Assembly: GCA_034434515.1 (NCBI GenBank)
Contig: DAOTZA010000190.1
Location: 1 to 11,574 of the forward strand
DNA: 11,574 nucleotides
Source of the DNA: NAK19 sp034434515
GTDB taxonomy: Bacteria > Chloroflexota > Anaerolineae > Anaerolineales > UBA4823
Direction of reading: 5' to 3'
A program made the translations under genes and the position numbers. The notes beneath the pieces were generated by a model. It had not been told where the DNA came from. It made no database searches and saw only the letters and a program-made list of their open reading frames with translations. Below are positions 1 through 6,955 of the stretch, in pieces (the stretch's first letter is position 1; every line of letters starts with the position of its first letter).

Positions 1-398
1 GCGGCTCTGCCTCGTCAGAGCTGAGGAAAGTCCGCACTCCAGAGAGCGCGACGTCGGGTAATACCCGGGGCGGGGTAACCCGCCGGATAGGGCCACAGAA
101 ACATACCGCCTTGCCAGAGCTGGCAGGGTAAGGGTGAAACGGTGGTGTAAGAGACCACCGGCATCCGCAGCAATGCGGTTGGCCAGGTAACCCCCGTCGG
201 GAGCAAGGCCAAGCAGGGACAAGCGCGCAAGCGGGGAAGCTGCTCGCTTCCTGGTGTCAAAGCCCGAGTCCCGGGTAGGCCGCATGAGGTGCGCGGCTAC
301 GCGTGCCCTTAGAGAGATGATCACCCAGGCGGCTGTCCGGTTGCGCTGCGGCGTACCTGGGCAGGACCGCTGGACAGAATGCGGCTTACAGACCGGCC
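1..398 (+). ncRNA. rnpB: RNase P RNA, bacterial class A (5' end cut by window)
   Basis: This is the catalytic RNA of RNase P, which trims the 5' leader of pre-tRNAs. The conserved elements occur in the right order. GAGGAAAGTCC at 23-33 follows a P3 hairpin (GCTCTG 4-9 with CAGAGC 16-21). A GTAAGGGTGAAAC block at 128-140 is followed by the P12-type stem around 'gtaagagaccacc'. GGAGCAAGGCCAA lies near 200-212, a GGT that could be the L15 tRNA-CCA-binding site at 253-255, GGGTAGGC near 273-280, and the 3' conserved ACAGAATGCGGCTTACAG at 374-391. The 5' strand of P1 and part of P2 lie before the window. The 3' end is set near 398 because GACCGGCC should be the P1 3' strand; it is uncertain by a few bases. 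No separate terminator hairpin is visible before the convergent gene that ends at 410. Confidence 0.95.
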
Positions 399-409
399 TG
401 GATTTTCGT

Positions 410-1882
410 TTAATCAGCCAGAATACGCGCTGCCCGGCTTTCCCAGCTATACTGTTCGGCGGTCTGGCGGGCAGCCTCAGCCAGTTTTTGGCGCTCCTGC
501 GGATTTTGCATCAACCTTCGCAAGGCGTTCTCCCAGGCCTCAATTTCTTGCTTGGGTAAGAGAATCGCGTTTTCGGCGTTCAATACTTCCATGAGTACGG
601 GCAGATCGCTGGCAAGAATCGGCCGCCCGCTGGCGAGATACTCAAAAAGCTTCAGCGGGCTGAGGTAGCGGGCAATATCCCCACCCGAAGAAGCCTCAAC
701 TTTTTCCTGATATGGCATCAGCAGGACATCACTTGCCATTTGAAACAGGGCAACCTGGCTGGGAGCGACCAGGCCGGTCAGGGTGTAATTGGTTGCGCCA
801 TGGGCGCGCAAGTGGCCTTCAAGCCATTGCCGTTGCTCTGCTTCCCCGCCCACGATCAGAAAATGCACCTCCGGCAAGCTGGACGTCAGCGCAACGATCA
901 GCTCTGCCCCCCGCCCACGATACAGATGCCCGGTATAACCAGCAATAAATCCCTGCGGCAGCTCCCACCCCCACGCATGCAATTTTCGGCGCGCTTCGGC
1001 AGGGGAAAGCAGGGGAGTGTACTGACTTAAATCCACCCCATCGGGAGCCAGGCAGAGAAAGCCCGCCTCATGCTGGCTCAATTCAGGGAAACTCTTCTGC
1101 AAGTCATCCGCTAAGGCGCGCGAGATGGCAACCAGCCGTTTCGCCCCGCTGCCCAACAGAAAGAGACGGAACAGATGAGCCGCTCCGCCGCGAGGCAGAT
1201 CATGCGCTTCGAAGAGGGTGGTTTTTCCCAACAAACTTCCCAGCGCAGCCGCCTGTGGCAGGCGGGTAAAAATGCACGCTGCTCCCCAACAGTGCGCCTG
1301 CCACATAGCCCGCAGGGCAAAGTCATATCGCCGCGCCCATGGCTGCGCTTTGAGCCAGCAAACCTTGAACTGGCTCTCCAACCCATACTCCGCCGCCAGC
1401 GCCAGCCATCCTATTTCCGCTCCCTCATCCTCAACCCTCCCCTCTCCCCTTCTGGGAGAGGCGCCGGGGGTCAGGGGCTCTTCCCCCCTCTCCCCTTGTG
1501 GGAGAGAGGCTGGGGGTGAGGGGCTTCCTCCCCTCTCCCCTTCCGAGAGAGGGGTCGGGGGTGAGGGGCTTCCTCCCCTCTCCCTTTGTGGGAGAGGGGT
1601 CGGGGGTGAGGGGCTTCCTCCCCTCTCCCCTTGTGGGAGAGGGGCTGGGGGTGAGGGGCTTCCTCCCCTCTCCCCTTGTGGGAGAAAGGCTGGGGGTGAG
1701 GGCTCACTCCCCTCTCCCCTTGTGGGAGAGGGGTCGGGGGTGAGGGTCTGGGGGTGAGGGGCATACGCCACCAGCAAAACCTCATGCCCCAGTCGCGCAA
1801 AAGCATGCGCCATGCGGATCGTCTGAATGGCATTTGCCCGCCGAGAGGGTAAAGCTGTGGGCGCGATGAGGGCGATTTTCAT
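410..1882 (-). CDS. GT4-type glycosyltransferase with in-frame repeat insertion
   Basis: This is a retaining GT-B glycosyltransferase of family 4, expected to add one sugar to a lipid-linked glycan at the cytoplasmic membrane face. The N-terminal acceptor domain begins MKIALIAPTALPSRRANAIQ. The donor domain shows GYTGHLYRGRG (about 315-325) and SPLKLFEYLASGRPILASD (about 408-426), where the Glu of FEYL is the usual nucleotide-sugar-binding acid. The ATG at 1882 is chosen because GGAG lies 5 nt upstream and it forms an ATGA overlap with the preceding gene; in-frame codons further upstream lie inside that gene. The protein is 490 residues. About 113 of them (43-155) are Pro/Gly/Glu/Arg-rich repeat peptide encoded by the array at 1439-1757; without it the length is about 377, normal for GT4. 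The insertion sits after HEVLLVAYAP, probably in a surface loop, and the frame reopens cleanly at EIGWLALAAEYGLES. Whether the enzyme is still active is unknown. It is the last gene of the polysaccharide string; donor and acceptor cannot be read from sequence. Confidence 0.9.
   Translation of the reverse strand: MKIALIAPTALPSRRANAIQTIRMAHAFARLGHEVLLVAYAPHPQTLTPDPSPTRGEGSEPSPPAFLPQGERGGSPSPPAPLPQGERGGSPSPPTPLPQRERGGSPSPPTPLSEGERGGSPSPPASLPQGERGEEPLTPGASPRRGEGRVEDEGAEIGWLALAAEYGLESQFKVCWLKAQPWARRYDFALRAMWQAHCWGAACIFTRLPQAAALGSLLGKTTLFEAHDLPRGGAAHLFRLFLLGSGAKRLVAISRALADDLQKSFPELSQHEAGFLCLAPDGVDLSQYTPLLSPAEARRKLHAWGWELPQGFIAGYTGHLYRGRGAELIVALTSSLPEVHFLIVGGEAEQRQWLEGHLRAHGATNYTLTGLVAPSQVALFQMASDVLLMPYQEKVEASSGGDIARYLSPLKLFEYLASGRPILASDLPVLMEVLNAENAILLPKQEIEAWENALRRLMQNPQERQKLAEAARQTAEQYSWESRAARILAD
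1439..1757. repeat. Seven-copy ~45-bp palindromic repeat array inside a CDS
   Basis: Seven near-identical units start with CCCCTCTCCC at 1439, 1485, 1530, 1575, 1620, 1665 and 1709, giving spacings of 46, 45, 45, 45, 45 and 44. Each has the palindrome CCCCTCTCCC-n(5-6)-GGGAGAGGGG, then a G-rich tail (gggggtgagggg) and, in inner units, CTTCCT. Unit 3 has a decayed loop and unit 6 a decayed right arm (GGGAGAAAGG). On the minus strand the inner five units encode a 15-residue repeat of the form SPPxPLPQGERGG. Units 1 and 7 are read one base out of that frame, as LTPxxSPxRGEG. Several frames are free of stops across the array, so short ORFs called there on either strand are by-products. The unit resembles GC-rich palindromic repeats that spread in intergenic DNA of many bacteria. 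Confidence 0.95.
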
Positions 1883-3042
1883 CGCTTCTCCACCGCCCGG
1901 CGATAGATCGCCAAAAACTGCGCCGCGCACCGTTTCCAGGTGAGCGTCTCCGCCCAGCGGCGATTTGCCAGTCCCAGGCCTCGGTTGAGCGCTTCATCGG
2001 TCAACAACCGCCGCGCTGCCTGCGCCATCCCCGCCACATCGTCTTGGGCAAAAACAAACCCCGTCTCGCCATTCCGCACCGCTTCGGCAACTCCGCCGCA
2101 ATCGCTGGCGATCACGGGTAAGCCGTACGCCCCGGCTTCCAGATAAACCAGTCCAAAACCTTCAAAGGCCAGTTTTTGTGCCCCCGCCCCATCCTGAGGA
2201 GTCAGCAGAAACAGGCTGGCTTGCCGATAGAGGCGCGCCAGATCTGCCTCGCTGACTGCGCCATGGAAGCGAACGCCCGCTAAGCCGTTTTGGCGGATGA
2301 ACTCGCCCAGGCTTTGGGTGTAGGCATTGTCTGGACAGTTGCCGACAATGTCATAGCGCACCGTTGGGATTTCTTTTTGCAAGAGAGCAAAAACCCGCAG
2401 GGAGATATGATACCCCTTGCGCGGTTTGACCTCCCCCACACTGAGCAAGGTCGGGGTCTGCGGCAAACGGCGGGTCAGGGCTATTTCCGCCGCAACGCGC
2501 TGGGCAACCTGATTACCGTTCAAAATCACGGTGATCGGAACATGCTCAAGCACGTCCCCAAAGGCTTGCTCGACCCGCCTGGCAGTTGCCTGAGACACCG
2601 GACACAGATGGGCTGCTGAACGGAGCACCTGCCGATACAGGAGACGATCAAAAAATGAGGCTTTCCAAACAACCCCGTAGGTGCCGTGGGCGGTGAGGAG
2701 ATGGGGACAGTTGCACCTTCTCGCCAGCCAGTGCCCCGCCAGACCGGTCGGATAAGCCTCCAACGAATGCACCAGGTCCAAGGATAGGTTCAGGGAACGG
2801 ATGGCCCGAAAGGTCTGCCACAACCGCCACGTGCCGCTCAGGCTTTGCAAACTGGCGCTTTGGGTGGCCGGCAAAGCCAGGACGGGAACCTGAGGAAACT
2901 CCCTTTGGGCTGCAGCCACCTCGTCTCTTGGCACAAACAAGACCGCTTCCACCTCATCCAGCAGTTCGCCGATCAAGCCGAGCGCGTACGTGCGCCAGCC
3001 ACTCGGTTTCTGCACGGCAGGAAGCACAAACCCTACTCTCAT
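1879..3042 (-). CDS. GT4-type glycosyltransferase
   Basis: A 387-residue GT-B family 4 glycosyltransferase, full length and intact. It starts MRVGFVLPAVQKPSGWRTYA, with the Gly-rich acceptor-side loop near residues 12-18. HLLTAHGTYG (114-123) carries the conserved HG. SVGEVKPRKGY (201-211) opens the donor domain with the phosphate-binding basic residues. The EX7E motif is E294 and E302 within FEGFGLVYLEAGAYGLPV, followed by IASDCGG (311-317). The ATG at 3042 overlaps the stop of the flippase gene as ATGA, and its own stop overlaps the next glycosyltransferase in the same way, so translation is probably coupled through all three. It likely adds an internal or first sugar of the glycan made by this locus. 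Specificity is not predictable from sequence. It has no repeat insertion, unlike the next gene. Confidence 0.93.
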   Translation of the reverse strand: MRVGFVLPAVQKPSGWRTYALGLIGELLDEVEAVLFVPRDEVAAAQREFPQVPVLALPATQSASLQSLSGTWRLWQTFRAIRSLNLSLDLVHSLEAYPTGLAGHWLARRCNCPHLLTAHGTYGVVWKASFFDRLLYRQVLRSAAHLCPVSQATARRVEQAFGDVLEHVPITVILNGNQVAQRVAAEIALTRRLPQTPTLLSVGEVKPRKGYHISLRVFALLQKEIPTVRYDIVGNCPDNAYTQSLGEFIRQNGLAGVRFHGAVSEADLARLYRQASLFLLTPQDGAGAQKLAFEGFGLVYLEAGAYGLPVIASDCGGVAEAVRNGETGFVFAQDDVAGMAQAARRLLTDEALNRGLGLANRRWAETLTWKRCAAQFLAIYRRAVEKR

Positions 3043-4412
3043 GGCAGGCTCTGGACAATCGATTGGCTTGCCCGTCGCCGCAGGGTCAGGGCAAAGACGA
3101 CTACCGAAACGCTAACGCCGAGCAGATACGAAGCCGAAAGCAGGGCGGCGTTGGCTAAATAGCCGAATCTCGGCACCAGCAAGAAGATACCACCGATCTT
3201 CATTATCGCTAAGACGAAATTCACCTGGGCAGGGAATTCTGCCCGACCGATGGCGAGCAAGGCAGAGCGATGCCAGTAGAACGTGTTAGCGACCAGAAAG
3301 CCCACCAACAGGATCACGAGCGCCGGATAGGCCGGCAGATAGGGATCGGTATAGAGAAAGCCGATGAGCGGTTTGCCCAATACCGCCACACAAAGCGCGG
3401 CCACCAGTGTATAACCACCCGCCAGGAGACTCCCCTGGCGGAGCAAAGTGCGCACGCCATCCCAATTGTGCCGCGCCATCTCGCGGGAGAGTTCTGGATA
3501 GGTGGCTTGCGGCAAGGGGCTGACCGGCATTTGCACAATGTTGATCAGCGAAAGCGCCAGTTTATAATACCCCGTCTCGAGAGGATTACGCAAGAAGGAA
3601 ATCCATAACAGTTCACTGTCTTTGTTGATCAGGCTGAGCGAAGCACTGATGTTGGTGCTGAGGGCAAAGCGCGCCAGCTCCCCGAATTTTGGCCGCAAGC
3701 GGCTCAAAGACGCCTGCCACCAGCGCCCTCCCCAGCGGACTTTTGCCTCGCTCAGCGCAGCCAGGGTGAAACCCAAAGCGCCAATCGACTTGCCCAAGAT
3801 GTACGCCCATAGCACACCCGTCAGGCCGCTACGGTTGAGATAGGCAAACCCGATCAAAAGCAAGGTCACCAGGCTGCCGGCAACCTGCAACCACGCCATG
3901 CGGCGAAAGCGATTGAAGATTTGGAGCAAGCCGGTCGAAGATTCGGCAATCAGGTTGGCAATCACGATCCAACCATAGAGCGTAAACCAGGTGGCAGTGT
4001 TGACATCCTTCGCCAACCAACGGGCGCCGAAAGGCGCTAAGGCCCAGATCAGGGCAAAGGCAACCAGCGAAGCCCCCATTTCCACCAACGCCGCCCCCTT
4101 GAACAAGGCGGCAGCCTGCTCCTGCTCCCCCTTTTCTTCAAACTCGCCGACATAGCGCACCACCAGCTCGCTCATACGAAAGGAGGCAAAACGGTTGATC
4201 ACGCTGGTGAAAACCGTGATTGCCCCCAGGATACCAAAATTTTCCACCCCCAAGAGACGGGCAGTGAGAATTCCCTGCAGCATCCCGATCGCCGCCGAGA
4301 GACCGGTGGCGCTGAAAAGGTAAGCGGAATTTTTTACCACCCGCCGCAAGAGGGGATTGGCAAAGATTTCCCTTCCCGCTTGGCGAAGACGGTCAACCAT
4401 TCTCGCGTTCAT
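3039..4412 (-). CDS. Wzx-like polysaccharide/lipid-linked glycan flippase
   Basis: A 457-residue polytopic membrane protein of the MOP flippase superfamily (polysaccharide synthase/Wzx type). It would move an undecaprenyl- or similarly linked oligosaccharide from the inner to the outer leaflet. The N-terminus has the family's typical KNSAYLFSATGLSAAIGM first helix, then TARLLGVENFGILGAI, matching the 'LG.e.fG' motif after helix 1. About 12 hydrophobic helices follow, with a central basic loop (about 210-240). A long ORF extends to 4538, but its first 42 residues overlap the epimerase gene. The ATG at 4412 is chosen because it makes an ATGA overlap with the epimerase stop; a second in-frame ATG lies at 4400. 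Neither has a strong Shine-Dalgarno, consistent with coupled translation. No polymerase (Wzy) or chain-length regulator is seen in the window. Confidence 0.88.
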   Translation of the reverse strand: MNARMVDRLRQAGREIFANPLLRRVVKNSAYLFSATGLSAAIGMLQGILTARLLGVENFGILGAITVFTSVINRFASFRMSELVVRYVGEFEEKGEQEQAAALFKGAALVEMGASLVAFALIWALAPFGARWLAKDVNTATWFTLYGWIVIANLIAESSTGLLQIFNRFRRMAWLQVAGSLVTLLLIGFAYLNRSGLTGVLWAYILGKSIGALGFTLAALSEAKVRWGGRWWQASLSRLRPKFGELARFALSTNISASLSLINKDSELLWISFLRNPLETGYYKLALSLINIVQMPVSPLPQATYPELSREMARHNWDGVRTLLRQGSLLAGGYTLVAALCVAVLGKPLIGFLYTDPYLPAYPALVILLVGFLVANTFYWHRSALLAIGRAEFPAQVNFVLAIMKIGGIFLLVPRFGYLANAALLSASYLLGVSVSVVVFALTLRRRASQSIVQSLP

Positions 4413-5389
4413 GTGATGATCTGGCTTGCCCAGGCACGCTCCTGCTGATACCACTCCACCAGGCTCCTCACCCCCTCCTGTAAGCCGACTTTGGGTTGCC
4501 ATCCCAATAAAGTTTGAGCTTTGCGCGTATCCGCCCAATTGGCGTACATATCTGCCGGGTGGGGCGGTGCATAGATCACCTGCGCCTGCCGGCCGGTTAA
4601 CCGTTCAAAAAGACGCAACAACTCACCGATTTGAATGGTCTCATGCCCGCCCAGGTTAACGATTTCATATCCCAAGGGTTGCAGAGCTAAAATCGTTCCC
4701 TCAGCGATGTCCTCCACGTACGTGAAGCCGCGTGACTGAGTGCCATCGCCGTAGATGGTGATCGGCTTACCCTCCATCATCCCTTGCACAAAGCGAAACA
4801 TGACCATATCCGGTCGCCCGGCCGGCCCGTACACGGTGAAATAGCGCACCACACTGATATCCAAACCATAGAGGTAATGGTACGTATGACACAAAACCTC
4901 GGCCGCTTTCTTGCTGGCGGCATAGGGTTGTAACGGGAAATCGCTGGAAGCCGCTTCGGGGGTCGGCAAGGGCGCCTTAGCCCCATACACGCTCGAGGTG
5001 GAAGCTAAGAGAAATTTTTTAATGCCATGCTGGCGACAGGCTTCGAGCAAGTTGAGCGTGCCGGTCACGTTGGTCTGGTAATACACCCAGGGGTCTAGCA
5101 ACGACTGGCGCACGCCAGCCCGCGCAGCTAAGTTGATCACTGCCTGCCAACCCTCGCCAGGCATTCTGGCGAACAGCTTCTGCACCGCCTCGGCTTCGCC
5201 GATATCTAGGCGCTCAAAGGTGAAATTGGGGAAGGTCTGGAGATGGTTCAGGCGATATTCCTTGAGACGCACATCATAGGCGTCATTGAGGTTATCTACA
5301 CCCCAGACGGTATGCCCGTTGGCGAGCAGTCTCTCGACCACCCGCGCAGCGATGAAGCCCGCTGCTCCAGTGACCAGATAATTTGCCAT
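4409..5389 (-). CDS. NAD-dependent nucleotide-sugar epimerase (UDP-glucuronate 4-epimerase-like)
   Basis: An extended short-chain dehydrogenase that inverts C4 of a UDP-sugar through a bound NAD. The Rossmann start is MANYLVTGAAGFIAAR, with GxxGxxA rather than GxxGxxG. The segment GVDNLNDAYDVRLKEYRL is typical of UDP-glucuronate 4-epimerases. NLAARAGVRQS, the Ser/Thr of ASTSSVYG, and YAASK (Tyr156/Lys160) supply the usual active site, and RYFTVYGPAGRPDM is the conserved substrate loop. From the ATG at 5389 it is 326 residues, normal for the family. GGAG lies 11 nt upstream of this ATG. A TTG at 5398 in the same frame would overlap the upstream small ORF as TTGA, but only 2 nt after the same GGAG, so ATG is preferred. 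Together with the dehydrogenase at 6956-8275 it probably makes a galacto-configured uronic acid donor; UDP-GlcA or UDP-GlcNAcA are both possible substrates. Confidence 0.9.
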   Translation of the reverse strand: MANYLVTGAAGFIAARVVERLLANGHTVWGVDNLNDAYDVRLKEYRLNHLQTFPNFTFERLDIGEAEAVQKLFARMPGEGWQAVINLAARAGVRQSLLDPWVYYQTNVTGTLNLLEACRQHGIKKFLLASTSSVYGAKAPLPTPEAASSDFPLQPYAASKKAAEVLCHTYHYLYGLDISVVRYFTVYGPAGRPDMVMFRFVQGMMEGKPITIYGDGTQSRGFTYVEDIAEGTILALQPLGYEIVNLGGHETIQIGELLRLFERLTGRQAQVIYAPPHPADMYANWADTRKAQTLLGWQPKVGLQEGVRSLVEWYQQERAWASQIIT

Positions 5390-5394
5390 AGCGA

Positions 5395-5511
5395 TCAATT
5401 CTCCAAATAAGGTAAAACTGAGGCTGCAGTAATCTCTTTTTCACCTTGTTTATAAGCAAGGACTAAGTGCTCATCTTCTAAGCGAATGAAACCGAGATCG
5501 CCCCGCTCCAT
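5395..5511 (-). CDS. 38-residue small ORF between methyltransferase and epimerase
   Basis: A short ORF not recognised as any known family. It begins MERGDLGFIRLEDEHLVL, continues AYKQGEKEITAAS and ends VLPYLEN. Its ATG (5511-5509) shares a base with the methyltransferase stop (TAATG), and its TGA (5397-5395) overlaps a possible TTG start of the epimerase. It fills the gap between the two genes exactly. The predicted peptide is acidic, has alternating hydrophobic residues that suggest three or four short beta strands, and has no signal or membrane segment. It could be a genuine translated peptide, a coupling device that carries ribosomes from the methyltransferase to the epimerase, or the remnant of a longer gene. 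The junctions support translation; function is unknown. Confidence 0.55.
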   Translation of the reverse strand: MERGDLGFIRLEDEHLVLAYKQGEKEITAASVLPYLEN

Positions 5512-6911
5512 TAGCGCGCTTTCTTTAAGGTTACAATGGTCTCTCTCAGGCGATAACTGCGAACCTGTCCAGAGCGCCGTTCACGGGCTTTGGTTAAGCG
5601 CTCGATTCGCAACCCCAATTCGCTGCCCATTTGGGCAAGGATCAAATCGGTTGGGACATAAATGTCAGCAATCAGGCTATCCCCGACCACGAGAATAAAG
5701 CGCCCGTTGTCTTTCAAGAACTGGACGACGTTTTTCATCACCTGATACATATCACCAAAATATTTGTGGACGATTTCGGGCATATCCTGACGACGATAAT
5801 TTCCGCGACGCTGGATACTCTCTGAGATGTCCGCCTTGATTTGTTCAATCCAGGGGTGGGTGTAGCGTTTAACCACTGCAAATTCCTGGATCAGCCCTTT
5901 CGAGACGTTATCGCAGACGACCATCTGGTCTTTGAGTCGCTTGAGATCACGATGGCTTTGCCCAAAACCCAACCAGCCCATCTCGATCTTATAGTTCATC
6001 ACATAATCCAAACCATTCATATAAGGGGGAGATGTAATAATCAGATCACAGGATTCGGGCAAAGCGACTTGCATCGAATTGCCGAGCAGAACAGTACTGG
6101 AGGTGTTCAGCGCGGCGCGGTATTCGGTTTGGCACAGCCAGAGGTCTTCGCCGATTTGCTCTATTTTTTTAGCAAAATATCGATATGGAGCATCGTCTTC
6201 GACATGCTTGGTATGACAATACCCTAAACAGGGCGAACGCTTGAGGTTGCTACAATCAATCAAGATCGAGGCAAAAGCCAGTAAGAGTAAATTCTTTAAG
6301 TGTTGCTCTTCTTCCGTAGTTGGGTCAAAGGCGTCTATTGAACCTTTGATCTTTTCGAGATTGCGCAAGACAGGCAAGCGAAAATGGGTTTCCGATTTGA
6401 GAAAAGGAGGGGCAGAAAAGGGCGGAGTTTTTGGTTGTTTGCTCTGTTGAAGAATTGCTTTAGCAATCTTCAACCACTTTTGGGGCGAAACGACCCAGGA
6501 ATGAACCTTGACGCTGGCGATAAAGTGCAGCAAAGGGTTTAACTCGATTCCAACCGAAGGATAGCCATTGAATTTCGATTGGACAAGAACCGTTCCACTT
6601 CTAGCAAAAGGGTCAAGGATGATCGGCCGTTGATAGTCAGAGCGATATTGTTCTAGCGTGCGCTGAACGAAACTTGCTGAAAAGCCCTGCACATAAGGAG
6701 ACCAACGGTGCACTGCTTCATTCGTGTTGGGTTGGAACTGAATGGGCTGTGGGTCATCCAGTAGTTCCAGCTTCATTTCGGCAAGGTATGGCAACGCATC
6801 CTGATCGGCGCTGCCATATTGTTTAGGTGAACGCAGGACATTCCTGCGCCGAGCGGTTAGCAGGGTGAAGGTTTCCAGGTCAAAGAGAGAATCTTGCAAA
6901 AAAGGATTCAT
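5511..6911 (-). CDS. SAM-dependent DNA methyltransferase, N4-cytosine/N6-adenine type, orphan
   Basis: A 466-residue amino-group DNA methyltransferase. A conserved N-terminal block, EAVHRWSPYVQGFSASFV (65-82), precedes motif I, ILDPFARSGTVL (98-109), then the acidic motif II, VGIELNP (120-126). The catalytic motif IV is ITSPPYMNGLDY (292-303); SPPY favours N4-methylcytosine but N6-adenine is not excluded. Motif I precedes motif IV, unlike classical beta-class enzymes, and about 170 residues between them could hold target recognition. DPFARSGT has Ala-Arg where DPFxGSGT is usual. The C-terminal LVVGDSLI fits a late core strand. No restriction endonuclease adjoins it, so it may be solitary or regulatory. 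The gene is AT-richer than its neighbours: 6241-6300 has 22 G/C of 60, against 40 of 60 at 1981-2040. This suggests later acquisition. The start has no clear Shine-Dalgarno. Confidence 0.88.
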   Translation of the reverse strand: MNPFLQDSLFDLETFTLLTARRRNVLRSPKQYGSADQDALPYLAEMKLELLDDPQPIQFQPNTNEAVHRWSPYVQGFSASFVQRTLEQYRSDYQRPIILDPFARSGTVLVQSKFNGYPSVGIELNPLLHFIASVKVHSWVVSPQKWLKIAKAILQQSKQPKTPPFSAPPFLKSETHFRLPVLRNLEKIKGSIDAFDPTTEEEQHLKNLLLLAFASILIDCSNLKRSPCLGYCHTKHVEDDAPYRYFAKKIEQIGEDLWLCQTEYRAALNTSSTVLLGNSMQVALPESCDLIITSPPYMNGLDYVMNYKIEMGWLGFGQSHRDLKRLKDQMVVCDNVSKGLIQEFAVVKRYTHPWIEQIKADISESIQRRGNYRRQDMPEIVHKYFGDMYQVMKNVVQFLKDNGRFILVVGDSLIADIYVPTDLILAQMGSELGLRIERLTKARERRSGQVRSYRLRETIVTLKKAR

Positions 6912-6921
6912 GCTCTCATAA

Positions 6922-6927
6922 ATTATA
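6922..6927 (-). promoter_or_regulatory. Possible -10 box (TATAAT) just upstream of methyltransferase
   Basis: In the 44-nt gap between the dehydrogenase stop and the methyltransferase ATG, the minus strand reads TATAAT 11 nt before the ATG. No good -35 hexamer is found at 16-18 nt (TACGCC at 17). If used, transcription would start about 4 nt before the ATG, giving a near-leaderless message, which would fit the missing Shine-Dalgarno. A three-codon ORF (ATG AGA GCA TGA, from 6919) also overlaps the start as ATGA. The match could be chance in AT-rich DNA. Confidence 0.3.
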
Positions 6928-6955
6928 TCCTGGTTATTACGGCTGGCGTAGCTGT

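Noticed and set aside
254..559. Plus-strand ORF starting within rnpB
   Set aside because: Half of it lies in conserved RNase P RNA and the rest is antisense to the glycosyltransferase C-terminus; no protein features.
1218..1757. Plus-strand ORF of repeated SPLPLWERG/GGEGLPPLSP-type peptide, and a minus-strand shadow at 1471-1833
   Set aside because: These are alternative frames of the stop-free palindromic repeat. Only the glycosyltransferase frame has conserved domains on both sides.
1439..1757. CRISPR array
   Set aside because: Units are contiguous and similar along their whole length, with no variable spacers and no cas genes.
410..1882. Glycosyltransferase as a pseudogene broken by the repeat
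   Set aside because: The frame is open throughout, and both flanking GT-B halves are complete and in frame.
5395..6911. Complete restriction-modification system
   Set aside because: Only the methyltransferase is present. The adjacent 38-codon ORF is too short for an endonuclease, and flanking genes are sugar metabolism.
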